Source: Streptomyces kurssanovii
Lineage (GTDB): Bacteria; Actinomycetota; Actinomycetes; Streptomycetales; Streptomycetaceae
Assembly (NCBI RefSeq): GCF_014649695.1
Contig: NZ_BMTN01000008.1
Location: 62,001 to 126,000, forward strand
DNA: 64,000 nt
Direction of reading: 5' to 3'
Shown here piece after piece: positions 27,534 to 37,400 of the stretch. The notes under the pieces are model-generated. The model was given only the letters and a program-made list of their open reading frames with translations. It had not been told where the DNA came from and did not search any database. The stretch's first letter is position 1, and each line of letters begins with the position of its first letter. The translations under genes and the position numbers were made by a program.

Positions 27534-28508
27534 ATGGGTCTCCTCGCGCTCGCCGTCCATCTCGCCGTCGGCCTGTCGTCCCTCTTCCTGATCATCCGGG
27601 TGTCCGCCGCTCAGCCGCCTTCCCGCGGCGCGGCGAGCGTCCACGACGTGTACGAGGCGGCCTTCCTCGCGGGCGGCCCCGGCCGCGTCGTCGACGCCGC
27701 GCTCACCGCCCTGCACAGTGACGGGCGGATCGCGGTCGGCTGGCCCGGGGTTCTGTCCGTGATGCGGCCCGTCGCGCGGGATCCGGTGGAGCGGGCCGTC
27801 TTCTCGGTGCTTCCCTTCGCCCCGAACGGCGCGTTGCACACCGTGCGCCTCCACACCATGCGCAGCCCCGCCGTCCAGGAACTCGGTGACGCGCTCGCGG
27901 CGGGCGGCCTGATGGTGCCGCCCGGCCACGGCACGGGGCTCGCCAGGTGGGGCGTGACCCAGAGCGTGGTCTGCTTCCTCGGCCTCCCGGTGGCGTTCGT
28001 CCTCACCGTCGCCGAATTCCTCGGTGACACGTCCGGCGGGTCGGGGTCGCCGTTCGTCTTCCTGCTCTTCCCGGTGCTGATCGTGGGCGCGGTGATCGGC
28101 TCGTTCCAGGCGGCCCGCGCCCGGCGGCGCGTCACCCCGGCGGGGCGGAGCGCTCTGGGGGCGTACCGCCTGGCGCACTCGAGGACGCGGGATCCGGCCG
28201 GGCTGGTCGCCCTGCACGGGGTGCGCGGCGTACCGGACTTCGCGCTGCGGAGGCAGTTGGGCGCGGCGGTCAGGGTCCGCACGACCGGCGGCGCGGCGGG
28301 CGGCGTGAGCGATGCGTCGTCGTACGCGCTCCCGTACGCGGGTGAGGCCGTGTGGTGCGCCGGTTCGTCGTCCGATTCGGGCGGCGGTTCCGGCTGCGGC
28401 GCGTCCGGCGGGTCGGGCTGCGGCGGATCAGGGGGTGGTTCCTCCGGCTCCTCCTGCGGCGGCTCCTCCGGCTCCAGCTGCGGCGGAGGCTCCAGCAGCA
28501 GTTCCTGA
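27534..28508 (+). CDS. TIGR04222-type membrane protein with Cys/Gly/Ser tail
   Basis: 324 residues. One helix at 3-23, a conserved soluble part with VHDVYEAAFLAGGPGRVVDA and ALTALHSDGRIAVGWPG (the TIGR04222 region), two helices at about 144-163 and 173-191, and a cytoplasmic-looking stretch. The last 50 residues are almost only Gly, Ser and Cys, with cysteines at 275, 288, 296, 308 and 316 in SGCG and SSCGG units. ATG 27534 has GAGGTGAGC at the end of the MNIO gene, so the two are coupled. The tail looks like a substrate for the MNIO enzyme; this is inference. Confidence 0.85.
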   Translation: MGLLALAVHLAVGLSSLFLIIRVSAAQPPSRGAASVHDVYEAAFLAGGPGRVVDAALTALHSDGRIAVGWPGVLSVMRPVARDPVERAVFSVLPFAPNGALHTVRLHTMRSPAVQELGDALAAGGLMVPPGHGTGLARWGVTQSVVCFLGLPVAFVLTVAEFLGDTSGGSGSPFVFLLFPVLIVGAVIGSFQAARARRRVTPAGRSALGAYRLAHSRTRDPAGLVALHGVRGVPDFALRRQLGAAVRVRTTGGAAGGVSDASSYALPYAGEAVWCAGSSSDSGGGSGCGASGGSGCGGSGGGSSGSSCGGSSGSSCGGGSSSSS

Positions 28509-28635
28509 CCGGACGGGCATCGGGGTCATAGGCGCCGACACCGCCGGGCGGTGCTTTACTTCACGAATCCCCCTGCCCAAGATCCCTTTCGTCCCGTGGC
28601 CGCCGCCCGGCCGCCCCGCGCACGAAGGGAACGCG

Positions 28636-30237
28636 ATGAGAACAGCCGCGAAGTACGGGGCCGTGGCGGGCCTCGGTTCCTTGCTCCTCACCTCGGTCAC
28701 CGTCGCCCCCGCCGGCGGTACGACGACCACCGACGCCGCGGCTCGCGGCACCGCCGTTGCCGCCGAGCGCGCCGCGGCGGCAGGCATCGACTTCGGCCGC
28801 TGCCCCGCGGCCGAGAAGCTGCCCGACACGGTCCGCTGCGGCACCGTCGAGGTCCCGCTCGACTACGCCGACCCGTCGGGCCGCCGGATCGAACTCACCG
28901 TCAGCCGGGTGCGGGCGAGCGGCGGGAAGTCGCAGCGGCAGGGCGCCTTCGTCTACAACCCGGGCGGCCCCGGCGCCTCCAGCATGTCCTTCCCGCTGGC
29001 GGCCGGGCTGCCCGAGTGGAAGCGGATCGCCGAGGCGTACGACATCGTCGGCTACGCGCCCCGCGGTGTCGGCCGGTCCGCCCCGCTGTCCTGCCAGGAA
29101 CCGGAGGACTTCCTCAAGGCCCCCACCCAGGCCCCGACGCACCCCTCCCTCTCGTACAAGAAGGAGCGCATCGCGCAGGCGCGGGCCTACGCGAAGGGCT
29201 GCGCGGAGAGGACCGGCGCGGCGCTGCGCCACTACACGTCGCTGAACAACGCCCGTGACCTGGACGTGCTGAGAGCAGCGCTCGGCGAGAAGAAGCTGAC
29301 GTTCATGGGCGCCTCGTACGGCACGTACTTCGGCGCACTGTACGCGACGCTGTTCCCCTCCCATGTGCGCCGCATGGTCTTCGACTCGGCGGTCGACCCG
29401 GACCCGGAGCAGATCTGGTACCGCAACAACCTGGACCAGTCGGAGGCCTTCGAGAGCCGTTGGGCCGACTTCCGTGCCTGGGTGGCGAAGCACGACAAGA
29501 CGTACGGGCTCGGTGCGACCCCCGAGGACGTGGCACGCAGCTACGAGGAGGTACGCGCCCGCCTCGAGCGGGAGCCCGCGGGCGGCACGGTGGGTCCGGG
29601 CCAGCTGCACGCCGCGTTGCTGGGGGCCGGTTACTACGACGGCTACTGGCCGCTGCGCGCCGGCGCGCTGTCGGCGTATCTGAAGGGTGACCCGCAGCCG
29701 CTGATCGAACAGGCCGCGCCCGAAGCCGGGGAGGCGAAGGCGGCGGAGAACGGCAACGCCGTCTACACGGCGGTCGAGTGCAACGACGCCCCGTGGCCCG
29801 AGGACTGGCTCACCTGGGACCTGGACAACTCGCTGCTGGCGAAGCGCGCGCCGTTCGAGACCTGGGACAACGTGTGGATGAACCTGCCGTGCGCCTTCTG
29901 GCAGGAGCCCCGGCAGCAGCCGCTGGACGTCCGTACGGAGCCGGGGCAGCTGCCGCCGACGCTGATCCTGGCGGCGGAGCGGGACGCGGCCACCCCGTAC
30001 GCGGGAGCGCTGGAACTTCAGCGGCGGCTGGCGGGCTCGGTCCTGGTCACGGAGGAGGACGCGGGGACGCACGGCATCGGCGGCGGCAGCAACACCTGCG
30101 TCAACAAGCACCTGGAGGACTATCTGCTGCGGGGTGAGACGCCGGTGCGGCGCGCATCGTGCGCGCCGCACCCGGAGCCCGACCCGGTGTCGCTGGACCG
30201 GCGGGCGGAGCAGCGGAAGCTGCCGCACGCCGTCTGA
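28636..30237 (+). CDS. Secreted alpha/beta hydrolase (tripeptidyl aminopeptidase family, S33)
   Basis: 533 residues. A signal peptide (AVAGLGSLLLTSVTVAPAGG) is followed by the TAP-family start FGRCPAAEKLPDTVRCGTVE and VPLDYADPSGRRIELTVSRV. The oxyanion motif is FVYNPGGPGASS, the nucleophile Ser is in FMGASYGTYFGALYA, Asp in LAAERDAATPYAGAL, and His in EDAGTHGIGGG. Homologues remove N-terminal tripeptides or act on esters outside the cell. ATG 28636 follows GAAGGGAACGCG. It converges on hemQ across a 20-bp terminator. Confidence 0.9.
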   Translation: MRTAAKYGAVAGLGSLLLTSVTVAPAGGTTTTDAAARGTAVAAERAAAAGIDFGRCPAAEKLPDTVRCGTVEVPLDYADPSGRRIELTVSRVRASGGKSQRQGAFVYNPGGPGASSMSFPLAAGLPEWKRIAEAYDIVGYAPRGVGRSAPLSCQEPEDFLKAPTQAPTHPSLSYKKERIAQARAYAKGCAERTGAALRHYTSLNNARDLDVLRAALGEKKLTFMGASYGTYFGALYATLFPSHVRRMVFDSAVDPDPEQIWYRNNLDQSEAFESRWADFRAWVAKHDKTYGLGATPEDVARSYEEVRARLEREPAGGTVGPGQLHAALLGAGYYDGYWPLRAGALSAYLKGDPQPLIEQAAPEAGEAKAAENGNAVYTAVECNDAPWPEDWLTWDLDNSLLAKRAPFETWDNVWMNLPCAFWQEPRQQPLDVRTEPGQLPPTLILAAERDAATPYAGALELQRRLAGSVLVTEEDAGTHGIGGGSNTCVNKHLEDYLLRGETPVRRASCAPHPEPDPVSLDRRAEQRKLPHAV

Positions 30238-30253
30238 TCTTCCGGGCCATATG

Positions 30254-30296
30254 GACGGCCGGGTTTCCGCTTCGCAGAAGCGGAAACCCGGCCGTC
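30254..30296. terminator. Bidirectional terminator between hydrolase and hemQ
   Basis: A perfect 20-bp stem (left arm 30254-30273, right arm 30277-30296) closes a three-base GCA loop. It sits between convergent stops at 30237 and 30317. The arms contain GGGTTTCCGCTTC and its complement. Confidence 0.9.
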
Positions 30297-30316
30297 AGGT
30301 CGTTCGCCGACGGAGG

Positions 30317-31030
30317 TTACGCGAGACCCGCGACGAGGTCCGCCACGTCCTTGCGGCGGCCGGTGTAGAACGGGACCTCCTCGCGGACGTGCATCCGCGC
30401 CTCGGAGGCACGCAGGTGCCGCATCAGGTCGACGATGCGGTACAGCTCGTCCGCCTCGAAGGCGAGGATCCACTCGTAGTCGCCGAGCGAGAACGAGGCG
30501 ACCGTGTTGGCGCGCACGTCCGGGTAGCCGCGGGCCATCTTGCCGTGGTCGGCGAGCATCCGGCGACGGTCCTCGTCGGGGAGCAGGTACCAGTCGTAGG
30601 AGCGCACGAAGGGGTAGACCGAGACGTAGTTGCGGGGAGTCTCGTCGGCCAGGAACGCCGGGATGTGCGACTTGTTGAACTCGGCGGGGCGGTGCAGCGC
30701 CATGTTCGACCACACCGGCTCGAGTGCGCGGCCCAGACGGGTGCGGCGGAAGCGGTTGTACGCGTCCTGGAGCTCGTCCGCGGTCTCGGCGTGCCACCAG
30801 ATCATCACGTCGGCGTCGGCACGCAGCCCGGAAACGTCGTACGTGCCGCGCACGGTGACGTCCTTTGCGGCGAGCTGGTCGAACAGCTCCTGGACCTCCT
30901 CGGCGTAACCGGAACGGTCCTCGGGCAGCACGTCGCGCAGCTTGAAGACGGACCACAGCGTGTACCGGATGACCTCGTTGAGGTCCTTGGCCTTCTTGCC
31001 TGCGTTCGGGATCTTTTCTGGCGCACTCAT
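30317..31030 (-). CDS. hemQ: Coproheme decarboxylase HemQ
   Basis: 237 residues of the chlorite-dismutase-like family. It converts iron-coproporphyrin III to haem b with peroxide, the last step of the coproporphyrin-dependent route used by actinobacteria. Visible marks are [15 protein letters not shown] at the start, the catalytic Tyr region [15 protein letters not shown], the proximal His in [14 protein letters not shown], and the final [20 protein letters not shown] 31030 starts four bases after the hemY stop, so they form an operon. Confidence 0.95.
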   Translation of the reverse strand: MSAPEKIPNAGKKAKDLNEVIRYTLWSVFKLRDVLPEDRSGYAEEVQELFDQLAAKDVTVRGTYDVSGLRADADVMIWWHAETADELQDAYNRFRRTRLGRALEPVWSNMALHRPAEFNKSHIPAFLADETPRNYVSVYPFVRSYDWYLLPDEDRRRMLADHGKMARGYPDVRANTVASFSLGDYEWILAFEADELYRIVDLMRHLRASEARMHVREEVPFYTGRRKDVADLVAGLA

Positions 31031-31034
31031 ACGG

Positions 31035-32462
31035 CTATTGTCCCGCCTCCCGATCCGTGCCCCGCGCCAGGGTCGGCGTGGCGAGGATCTCGTCCGCGGC
31101 GCGCTGTCCGCTCGCGACACAGGCCGGGATCCCGACACCCTCGTACACGGCGCCGCAGACCCGCAGGCCCGGCAGCTTGGCGACCTCGTCGCGGATGCGC
31201 GCGACACGGGCGAGGTGGCCCACGGGGTACTGCGGCAGGCCGCCGGTCCACCGGGTGACATCGGCGGCAAAGGGACGGGCCGTGAGTCCCACGGCCGCGC
31301 GGAGGTCCGTCAGCGAGACGTCGACGAGCTCCGCGTCCTCGCGTTCGAGGGCCTCCTCCTCGCCGTAGCGGCCGACGGAGGTGCGCAGCACGAACAGGTC
31401 GCCGGCGCCCCGCGCGAGCCAGCCCCACTTGTTGGAGGAGAACGTGGACGCCTTGATGGTGCGCCCGTCCACCGGCGGGACGAGGAAGCCGCTGCCCGCC
31501 GGCATCTCCGCCACTTCGGCGCGCCGGAACGCCATGGTGACCAGCGCCATGGAGGCGTACTCGACTCGGCCGAGCTCGGCCGCGGCGGCGGGCGACTCGG
31601 ACGCCAGCAGGGCGGACGCGGACCAGGCGGGCGTCGCCAGCACCACGGCGTGGGCGTCGAGCGTCCCGCGGTCGGTGCGGAGCCGCCAGCCGTCCGCGGC
31701 GCGGGTCAGACCGAGGACGGGCGTCTCGGTGCGGATGTCGCCGCCCTGGGCGCGAACGGCGTCGGCCACGGCGCCCGGCAGGGTGCCGATGCCGCCCTCG
31801 AGCCCCATGAAGACCGGGCCGCCCGTCTGCTGCCCGGCCGCCCTCGCCTGGATGTCCCGCACTCCCTCGAGCAGCGAGTCATGGGTCCTGGCCGCCTCGA
31901 AGAGCTGGGGGACGGCCGCGCGCATCGAGATGCGGTAGGCGTCACCCGCGTAGACGCCGCCGAGCAGCGGCTCCACCAGCCGGTCGACGACCTCCCGCCC
32001 GAGGCGCTCGGCGACGTACGCGCCGACGGCCACGTCCTCGCCCACGGCGGCCGGCGCGAGGTCCTTCTCCTGCTCGATGCGGGCGAGGCCCTCCGGGGAG
32101 AGCAGCCCGGCGAGCGCCGACGCGTCGCCCGGGACGCCCATCACATGGCCCTTCGGCATGGGCCGCAGCGCGTCACGGGTCCAGACCGCCGAGGTCGCCG
32201 TGGCCGGCGGTTCCAGCCGGTCGCCGAGGCCCACGGCGCGGGCGAGGCCGGTGCCCTCGGGGCGGCGGGCGAGCATCGACTCGGCGCCCAGGTCGACCCG
32301 TACGCCCTCGATCTCGCCCGACCGCAGTTTGCCGCCGACCCGTGCGGTCGCCTCGAGGAGGGTGACGCGCACGCCGGAGGCGAGCAGCCGGTGCGCGGCG
32401 GCCAGACCGGCGATACCGCCGCCGATGACGACGACATGGCGCGCTCGTGTGTCCACGTTCAT
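31035..32462 (-). CDS. hemG: Coproporphyrinogen III oxidase (HemY/HemG type)
   Basis: 475-residue FAD enzyme. The Rossmann start is [20 protein letters not shown] and the C-terminal FAD motif is [20 protein letters not shown]. The middle has [13 protein letters not shown] and the late [18 protein letters not shown] typical of bacterial HemY. In actinobacteria this enzyme oxidises coproporphyrinogen III to coproporphyrin III, feeding ferrochelatase and HemQ. It is cotranscribed with hemQ, and hemE lies 3 kb away. Confidence 0.93.
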   Translation of the reverse strand: MNVDTRARHVVVIGGGIAGLAAAHRLLASGVRVTLLEATARVGGKLRSGEIEGVRVDLGAESMLARRPEGTGLARAVGLGDRLEPPATATSAVWTRDALRPMPKGHVMGVPGDASALAGLLSPEGLARIEQEKDLAPAAVGEDVAVGAYVAERLGREVVDRLVEPLLGGVYAGDAYRISMRAAVPQLFEAARTHDSLLEGVRDIQARAAGQQTGGPVFMGLEGGIGTLPGAVADAVRAQGGDIRTETPVLGLTRAADGWRLRTDRGTLDAHAVVLATPAWSASALLASESPAAAAELGRVEYASMALVTMAFRRAEVAEMPAGSGFLVPPVDGRTIKASTFSSNKWGWLARGAGDLFVLRTSVGRYGEEEALEREDAELVDVSLTDLRAAVGLTARPFAADVTRWTGGLPQYPVGHLARVARIRDEVAKLPGLRVCGAVYEGVGIPACVASGQRAADEILATPTLARGTDREAGQ

Positions 32463-32591
32463 GGTCCAACTCTCTCAAACGCCGTTCCGAGTCCTGACCG
32501 TGACCGCTTCGGAACCCGGGACCGGCAACCCCCGCCGGGGGCCCGGCGTCGAACCTGCGACAAGTTCACGACCCATCCCCGGGGGGCCGGT

Positions 32592-33548
32592 ATGCGTGCA
32601 CGGCGTGCGTTCGCGGTACTACTTCTCACTGCCTCACTCGGCCTCGCCGGGTGCGGCGCAGGTTCCGACTCCGGCGACGGCGCGCAGAGCGCGGCGAAGC
32701 CGGCCGCGCGTGACGCGGAGGGCGCGGCCGGTTCAGGACAGGCGGCCGACGAGGCGGCGGGAGCGCCCGCCGAGGACGGCGCGGACCGCGACGGCGCCGC
32801 GAAGCCGTCGGCGCTGCCGAGCACCCACGTCATCCGCACGGCCACGCTCGAGGTGGAGGTCCAGGACGCCGCCAAGGCGCTCGCCGCGGCCCGCAGGGCG
32901 GCGGGGAACGCGGGCGGACACGTGGAGAACGAGAGCACCGAGCGGATCGACGACACGCACGTCACGTCGAACGTCGTGCTGCGCGTACCGCAGGAGCGTT
33001 ACGAAGTGGTGCTGGCCGAACTGGCCGGAGCCGGGAAGCTGTTGTCCCGCACGGCCGACGCGAAGGACGTCACCGGCCAGGTCGTGGACGTCGAGAGCCG
33101 TATCGCGACCCAGCGGGCGAGCGTCGCCCGGGTGCGGGAGCTGATGGACCGGGCCACGAGGCTGTCGGACGTCGTCACGCTCGAGGCACAGCTGAGCACC
33201 CGTCAGGCCGACCTGGAGTCCCTGCTCGCACAGCGGGCGACGCTGAAGGACCGTACCTCGCTCGCCACGATCACCCTGACGCTGTCGGAGACGGAGCGCG
33301 AGGAGACCGGGAAGGAGGACGACGGCCCCGGCTTCCTCGACGCGCTCGGCGGGGGCTGGGACGCGCTGGTCGCGACCCTGCGCTGGATCGCGGTGGCGAT
33401 CGGCGCGGTGGCCCCCTTCGCGGCGCTGGGCGCGCTGCTGTACGCGGTGTGGCGGTGGCTGGTACGTCCCCGGCTGCCCAGGCGTCCGGCCGGGCCCACG
33501 ACTCCCCCGGCCACCCTCCCGGCCGCTCCCCCGGTCGCGGAGGACTGA
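32592..33548 (+). CDS. DUF4349 lipoprotein
   Basis: 318 residues. Lipobox LGLAGCGAG predicts lipidation near residue 21. An Ala/Gly/Asp linker is followed by the DUF4349 domain with two long helices: VEVQDAAKALAAARRAAGNA and a coiled region VESRIATQRASVARVRELMD ... LEAQLSTRQADLESLLAQRA. A C-terminal transmembrane helix (WIAVAIGAVAPFAALGALLY) then ends in a short basic tail. Function is unknown. ATG 32592 follows GGGGGGCCGGT; it is divergent from hemY. Confidence 0.87.
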   Translation: MRARRAFAVLLLTASLGLAGCGAGSDSGDGAQSAAKPAARDAEGAAGSGQAADEAAGAPAEDGADRDGAAKPSALPSTHVIRTATLEVEVQDAAKALAAARRAAGNAGGHVENESTERIDDTHVTSNVVLRVPQERYEVVLAELAGAGKLLSRTADAKDVTGQVVDVESRIATQRASVARVRELMDRATRLSDVVTLEAQLSTRQADLESLLAQRATLKDRTSLATITLTLSETEREETGKEDDGPGFLDALGGGWDALVATLRWIAVAIGAVAPFAALGALLYAVWRWLVRPRLPRRPAGPTTPPATLPAAPPVAED

Positions 33549-33576
33549 ACGGCCCCTCCCCCGTAGCGTGTTCCCC

Positions 33577-34959
33577 ATGGCAGCGACCGAACGTCTGGTG
33601 ATCATCGGGGGCGACGCGGCGGGCATGTCCGCCGCGTCGCAGGCGCGCAGGATGAAAGGACCGGACGAGCTGGAGATCGTCGCGTTCGAACGCGGCAACT
33701 TCAGCTCGTACTCGGCGTGCGGCATCCCGTACTGGGTGGGCGGCGACGTCGGCGAGCGCGACGGACTGATCGCGCGCAACCCCGAGGAGCACCGCGCGCG
33801 GGCCATCGAGCTGCGCATGCGCACCGAGGTCACGGAGATCGACGTCGCGGGCGGCCGGGTGCGCGCTCGCGACGCCGGGACGGGCGCCGAATCGTGGACC
33901 GGCTACGACAAGCTGGTGATCGCGACCGGCGCCCGGCCGATCCGCCCCGCGCTGCCGGGCATCGACGCGCCCGGCGTGCACGGCCTGCAGACGCTCGACG
34001 ACGGCCAGGCACTGCTGGACACCCTCTCCCGCACCGAGGGCCGACGCGCGGTCGTCGTCGGCGCCGGCTACATCGGCGTCGAGATGGCGGAGGCGCTCCT
34101 CAAGCGCGGTTACGAGGTGACGGTCGTCAACCGCGGCGAGCAGCCGATGGCGACCCTCGACCCGGACATGGGCCGGCTGGTCCACGAGGCGATGTCGGGC
34201 ATGGGCATCACCACCGTCTCCGGCACGGCCGTCACCGGGATCCTCACCGGCGACGACGGCCGGGTCCGGGCCGTGGCCACCGACAGCGCGGAACACCCGG
34301 CGGACGTCGTGGTGCTGGGCATCGGCGTCGAACCGGAGACGGCCCTCGCCCGCGCGGCCGGCCTGCCGCTCGGCAGGCACGGCGGCCTGCTCACCGACCT
34401 CGCGATGCGGGTCCGCGGCCACGAGAACATCTGGGCGGGCGGCGACTGCGTCGAGGTCCTCGACCTCGTCTCCGGCCGCGAACGCCACATCGCGCTCGGC
34501 ACGCACGCCAACAAGCACGGACAGGTCATCGGCGCGAACGTGGGCGGCGGCTACGGCACGTTCCCGGGCGTCGTCGGCACCGCGGTGAGCAAGGTGTGCG
34601 AACTGGAGATCGCCCGCACGGGCCTGCGGGAGAAGGACGCCCGCGCGGTGGGCCTCCAGTACGTGACGGCGACCATCGAGTCGACGAGCCGCGCGGGCTA
34701 CTACCCGGCCGCGGCCCCGATGACGGTGAAGATGCTCGCCGAACGCCGCACGGGCCGCCTGCTCGGCGTCCAGATCGTGGGCCGGGAGGGCGCGGGCAAA
34801 CGCGTGGACGTCGCGGCGGTGGCGCTGACGGCCGGCATGACGGTCGACCAGATGACGGCGCTGGACCTCGGCTACGCCCCGCCGTTCTCCCCGGTCTGGG
34901 ACCCGGTTCTGGTGGCGGCCCGCAAGGCGTCGGCGGCGGTCAGGAAGGAGAGAGGATAG
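33577..34959 (+). CDS. CoA-disulfide reductase-like FAD/NAD(P) oxidoreductase
   Basis: 460-residue class of the pyridine nucleotide-disulfide family. FAD motif LVIIGGDAAGMSAASQARR; the redox Cys is in FSSYSACGIPYWVGG; the NAD(P) motif is VVVGAGYIGVEMAEALL; the second FAD contact is ENIWAGGDCVEV; a C-terminal dimerisation domain follows. Relatives reduce CoA disulfide, persulfides or act as NADH oxidases; the exact substrate cannot be told. ATG 33577 is chosen; a GTG at 33568 adds three residues. Confidence 0.88.
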   Translation: MAATERLVIIGGDAAGMSAASQARRMKGPDELEIVAFERGNFSSYSACGIPYWVGGDVGERDGLIARNPEEHRARAIELRMRTEVTEIDVAGGRVRARDAGTGAESWTGYDKLVIATGARPIRPALPGIDAPGVHGLQTLDDGQALLDTLSRTEGRRAVVVGAGYIGVEMAEALLKRGYEVTVVNRGEQPMATLDPDMGRLVHEAMSGMGITTVSGTAVTGILTGDDGRVRAVATDSAEHPADVVVLGIGVEPETALARAAGLPLGRHGGLLTDLAMRVRGHENIWAGGDCVEVLDLVSGRERHIALGTHANKHGQVIGANVGGGYGTFPGVVGTAVSKVCELEIARTGLREKDARAVGLQYVTATIESTSRAGYYPAAAPMTVKMLAERRTGRLLGVQIVGREGAGKRVDVAAVALTAGMTVDQMTALDLGYAPPFSPVWDPVLVAARKASAAVRKERG

Positions 34960-34980
34960 CCACGCGCACGTGGGGGTCCC

Positions 34981-35319
34981 TATCGTTGCGTCATCGCGCC
35001 TCTCGCGATAAGCACTCCCGCCCACGCCGTCACGTCGTGCACTGTCAACGGCAGGACCGTCACGGGCACGGCCGTGAACGGCACCGCCGACAGCGACTTC
35101 ATCCGCTGCGCCACGGTCGATGCCGGCGACACGGTCAACGGCCTCGGCGGCAACGACTACATCATCACGGGCCCGGTCAACGGCACCGTTCTCGGCGGCA
35201 CCGGCAGCGACTACGTGCGGACCGGTGCGAACGCCGGCCTCGTCGACGGGGACGACGGCTTCGACTACTGCGTCGTGGCGTCGGGCAGCGAGCCCGTGAA
35301 CTGCGAGTACCCCTTCTGA
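34981..35319 (+). pseudogene. Secreted Gly/Asp-repeat protein lacking its 5' end
   Basis: The frame reads IAPLAISTPAHA, the tail of a signal peptide, and then VTSCTVNGRTVTGTAVNGTA and RTX-like NGLGGNDYIITG, VLGGTGSDYVRTG and VDGDDGFDY units, with Cys pairs near both ends. Upstream in the same frame there is no ATG, GTG or TTG before the preceding gene's stop, so the start of the signal peptide is missing. A GTG at 35074 would make an 81-residue protein without a signal. Either a frameshift or a deletion near 34960-34990 broke it. Confidence 0.55.
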
Positions 35320-35330
35320 CCCGACGGCTC

Positions 35331-35364
35331 GCTCGCCGCGGTGCCGGCCGGCACCGCGGCGAGC
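35331..35364. terminator. Terminator between the repeat protein and hemE
   Basis: A 34-base perfect palindrome with 17-bp arms (GCTCGCCGCGGTGCCGG and its complement) and no separate loop. It lies between convergent stops at 35319 and 35382. Confidence 0.85.
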
Positions 35365-35381
35365 CGCGTGTCCGGGCAGAA

Positions 35382-36443
35382 TCAGCGCGCGGTCCGCTCG
35401 TGCACGTACGCCACCAGCCGCGTCAGCGCGTCCGGGTCCGTCGTCGGCAGGACCCCGTGCCCGAGATTGAAGACGTGGCCGTCCAGCCCCGCGGCAGCGT
35501 CCAGCACCTCACGCGTCTTGGACTCGACCGCCTCCGGCGTGGAGAAGAGCACCGCCGGGTCCAGGTTCCCCTGGAGCGCCTTGCCGGGGCCGACCCGGCG
35601 CGCGGCCTCGTCCAGCGGGACGCGCCAGTCGACGCCGACCACGTCGGCGCCCGCTTCGCCCATGAGGCCGAGCAGCTCGCCCGTACCGACGCCGAAGTGG
35701 ATCCGCGGGACTCCGTAGGAGGCGACGGCCTCGAAGACCTTGACCGACGCGGGCATCACAGAGCGCCGGTAGTCGGCGGGAGCCAGAGCGCCCACCCATG
35801 AGTCGAAGAGCTGTACCGCGGAAGCGCCGGCCTCGATCTGGATCTTCAGGAAGGCGGCGGTGATCTCCGCCAGGCGGTCCAGCAGGTCGGCCCACAGTTG
35901 CGGGTCGCCGTACATCAGGGCCTTGGTGTTCTCGTGGTTGCGCGAGGGCCCACCCTCCACGAGGTAGCTCGCGAGGGTGAAGGGCGCGCCGGCGAAGCCG
36001 ATGAGCGGGGTCCCGCCGAGCTCGCCGGTGAGCATCCCCATGGCCTCGGTGACGTACCAGACGTCTTCCGGGGAGAGGTCGCGCAGCCGCGCGAGGTCGG
36101 CGCGGGTGCGGATCGGCTCCGCGACCACCGGGCCCACGCCCGGCTTGATGTCGAGATCGATGCCGATGGCCTTGAGCGGCACCACGATGTCGCTGAAGTA
36201 GATCGCCGCGTCGACCTTGTGCCGCCGCACGGGCTGCAGCGTGATCTCCGTGACGAGGTCGGGCCGCATGCACGACTCGAGCATCGGGATGCCTTCGCGG
36301 ACCTTCAGGTACTCGGGCAGTGAGCGGCCCGCCTGACGCATGAACCAGACCGGCGTGTGCGGCACCGGCTCGCGGCGGCACGCCTTGAGAAAAGCGGAGT
36401 CGTACGTCGTCTGGTGGCCCAGGGGGCGGTTGTTGGCGCTCAC
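35382..36443 (-). CDS. hemE: Uroporphyrinogen decarboxylase
   Basis: 353 residues. It removes four acetate carboxyls from uroporphyrinogen III to give coproporphyrinogen III. Signature [15 protein letters not shown] carries the substrate-binding Arg; [20 protein letters not shown] has the catalytic Asp; [17 protein letters not shown] and the final [16 protein letters not shown] are typical. The start is GTG 36443 with a weak ribosome site. It is divergent from the DUF3000 gene and supplies the hemY/hemQ steps coded nearby. Confidence 0.95.
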   Translation of the reverse strand: MSANNRPLGHQTTYDSAFLKACRREPVPHTPVWFMRQAGRSLPEYLKVREGIPMLESCMRPDLVTEITLQPVRRHKVDAAIYFSDIVVPLKAIGIDLDIKPGVGPVVAEPIRTRADLARLRDLSPEDVWYVTEAMGMLTGELGGTPLIGFAGAPFTLASYLVEGGPSRNHENTKALMYGDPQLWADLLDRLAEITAAFLKIQIEAGASAVQLFDSWVGALAPADYRRSVMPASVKVFEAVASYGVPRIHFGVGTGELLGLMGEAGADVVGVDWRVPLDEAARRVGPGKALQGNLDPAVLFSTPEAVESKTREVLDAAAGLDGHVFNLGHGVLPTTDPDALTRLVAYVHERTAR

Positions 36444-36535
36444 GCACTGAATCTTCGCATGTGCGCGGGAAGTGCCCGCCCCGGCCCGGGTGTCCCTCCC
36501 TGCGCGAAGCCCCCGTTCCGCCTACTCTTCCCCGC

Positions 36536-37231
36536 ATGGCTGCGGCTCAGGGACATTTTTCCGATCATTCCAAAAGCGCTGACGAGAAGGGGAACCCCGA
36601 ACCGAGCAGTGACCCCGGTACCGAAGCGGGCGCCGTTCCGCTCGCGTTCCGTCATGCCGTGGAGGCGCTGCGGTCGGCACGGCTGCGGCCGGAGATCGAG
36701 GTCGAACCGACCCGGCCTCCGCAGCGGCTCGCCCCGCACTCCTACGCGCTCGAGGCGGCGGTCGTCGACGGCGAGGACGATCTCGCGGACGGCCGTCTGG
36801 TGCTGCTCCACGAGCCGGCCGGCCACGACGCCTGGAACGGCACGTTTCGGATGGTGACCCTCGTGCGGGCCGAGCTGGAACCGGAGATGGCCGCCGACCC
36901 GCTGCTGCCGGAGGTGTGCTGGTCATGGCTGACGGGCGCACTGGAGGCGCGCGGGCTGACGTACGGGGAGCCGAGCGGCACCGTCACCCGTGCGGGGTCT
37001 CACTATTTCGGAGGACTCTCCGACCGGCGTCCCGCGACCCAGATCGAGATCCGTGCGTCATGGACCCCCCGCGAGGGTCCGGGCGGGGCGCCGGACACCG
37101 CCGCACACCTCGCGGCCTGGTGTGATCTGCTCTGCCAGATCGCCGGACTGCCGCCGTCCCCGGCCGGTCCGGCGGACAACGCGACGGGCGTGGTGACCCT
37201 TCCGCAGCGCCGCGGCCCCCAGCAGACCTGA
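36536..37231 (+). CDS. DUF3000 protein
   Basis: 231 residues, soluble. It has an acidic low-complexity start and then the DUF3000 core: FRHAVEALRSARLRPEIEVE, LAPHSYALEAAV, LPEVCWSWLTGALEARGLTY and TRAGSHYFGGLSDRRPATQI. It is conserved across actinobacteria next to hemE, with no known function. ATG 36536 is the first plausible start. It shares a 92-base divergent gap with hemE. Confidence 0.87.
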   Translation: MAAAQGHFSDHSKSADEKGNPEPSSDPGTEAGAVPLAFRHAVEALRSARLRPEIEVEPTRPPQRLAPHSYALEAAVVDGEDDLADGRLVLLHEPAGHDAWNGTFRMVTLVRAELEPEMAADPLLPEVCWSWLTGALEARGLTYGEPSGTVTRAGSHYFGGLSDRRPATQIEIRASWTPREGPGGAPDTAAHLAAWCDLLCQIAGLPPSPAGPADNATGVVTLPQRRGPQQT

Positions 37232-37319
37232 CCGGGCCGGGGTCGCGGCGCGGGGAGACTGGGCGCGGCCGTGCGCCGGAGCAGCGGGCTCTCACGCCGC
37301 CCGTGGACCGCCCGCCTGA

Positions 37320-37400
37320 ACGGTTCGCTCGTAGGATGATCGATAACCTGTCCGAATTGCCCCGATTATTACTCACCAAATCGTGATCATTCTCTAAAGG
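37320..37400. promoter_or_regulatory. AT-rich promoter region upstream of whiI
   Basis: In the 270-base gap before whiI, this stretch is much richer in A/T than its surroundings. It carries TAGGAT (37332-37337), an ATGATC/GATCAT inverted pair (37336-37341 and 37385-37390) and GATTATTACTCACCAAATCG. Developmental promoter or operator elements are likely here, but I cannot assign a sigma factor. Confidence 0.4.
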
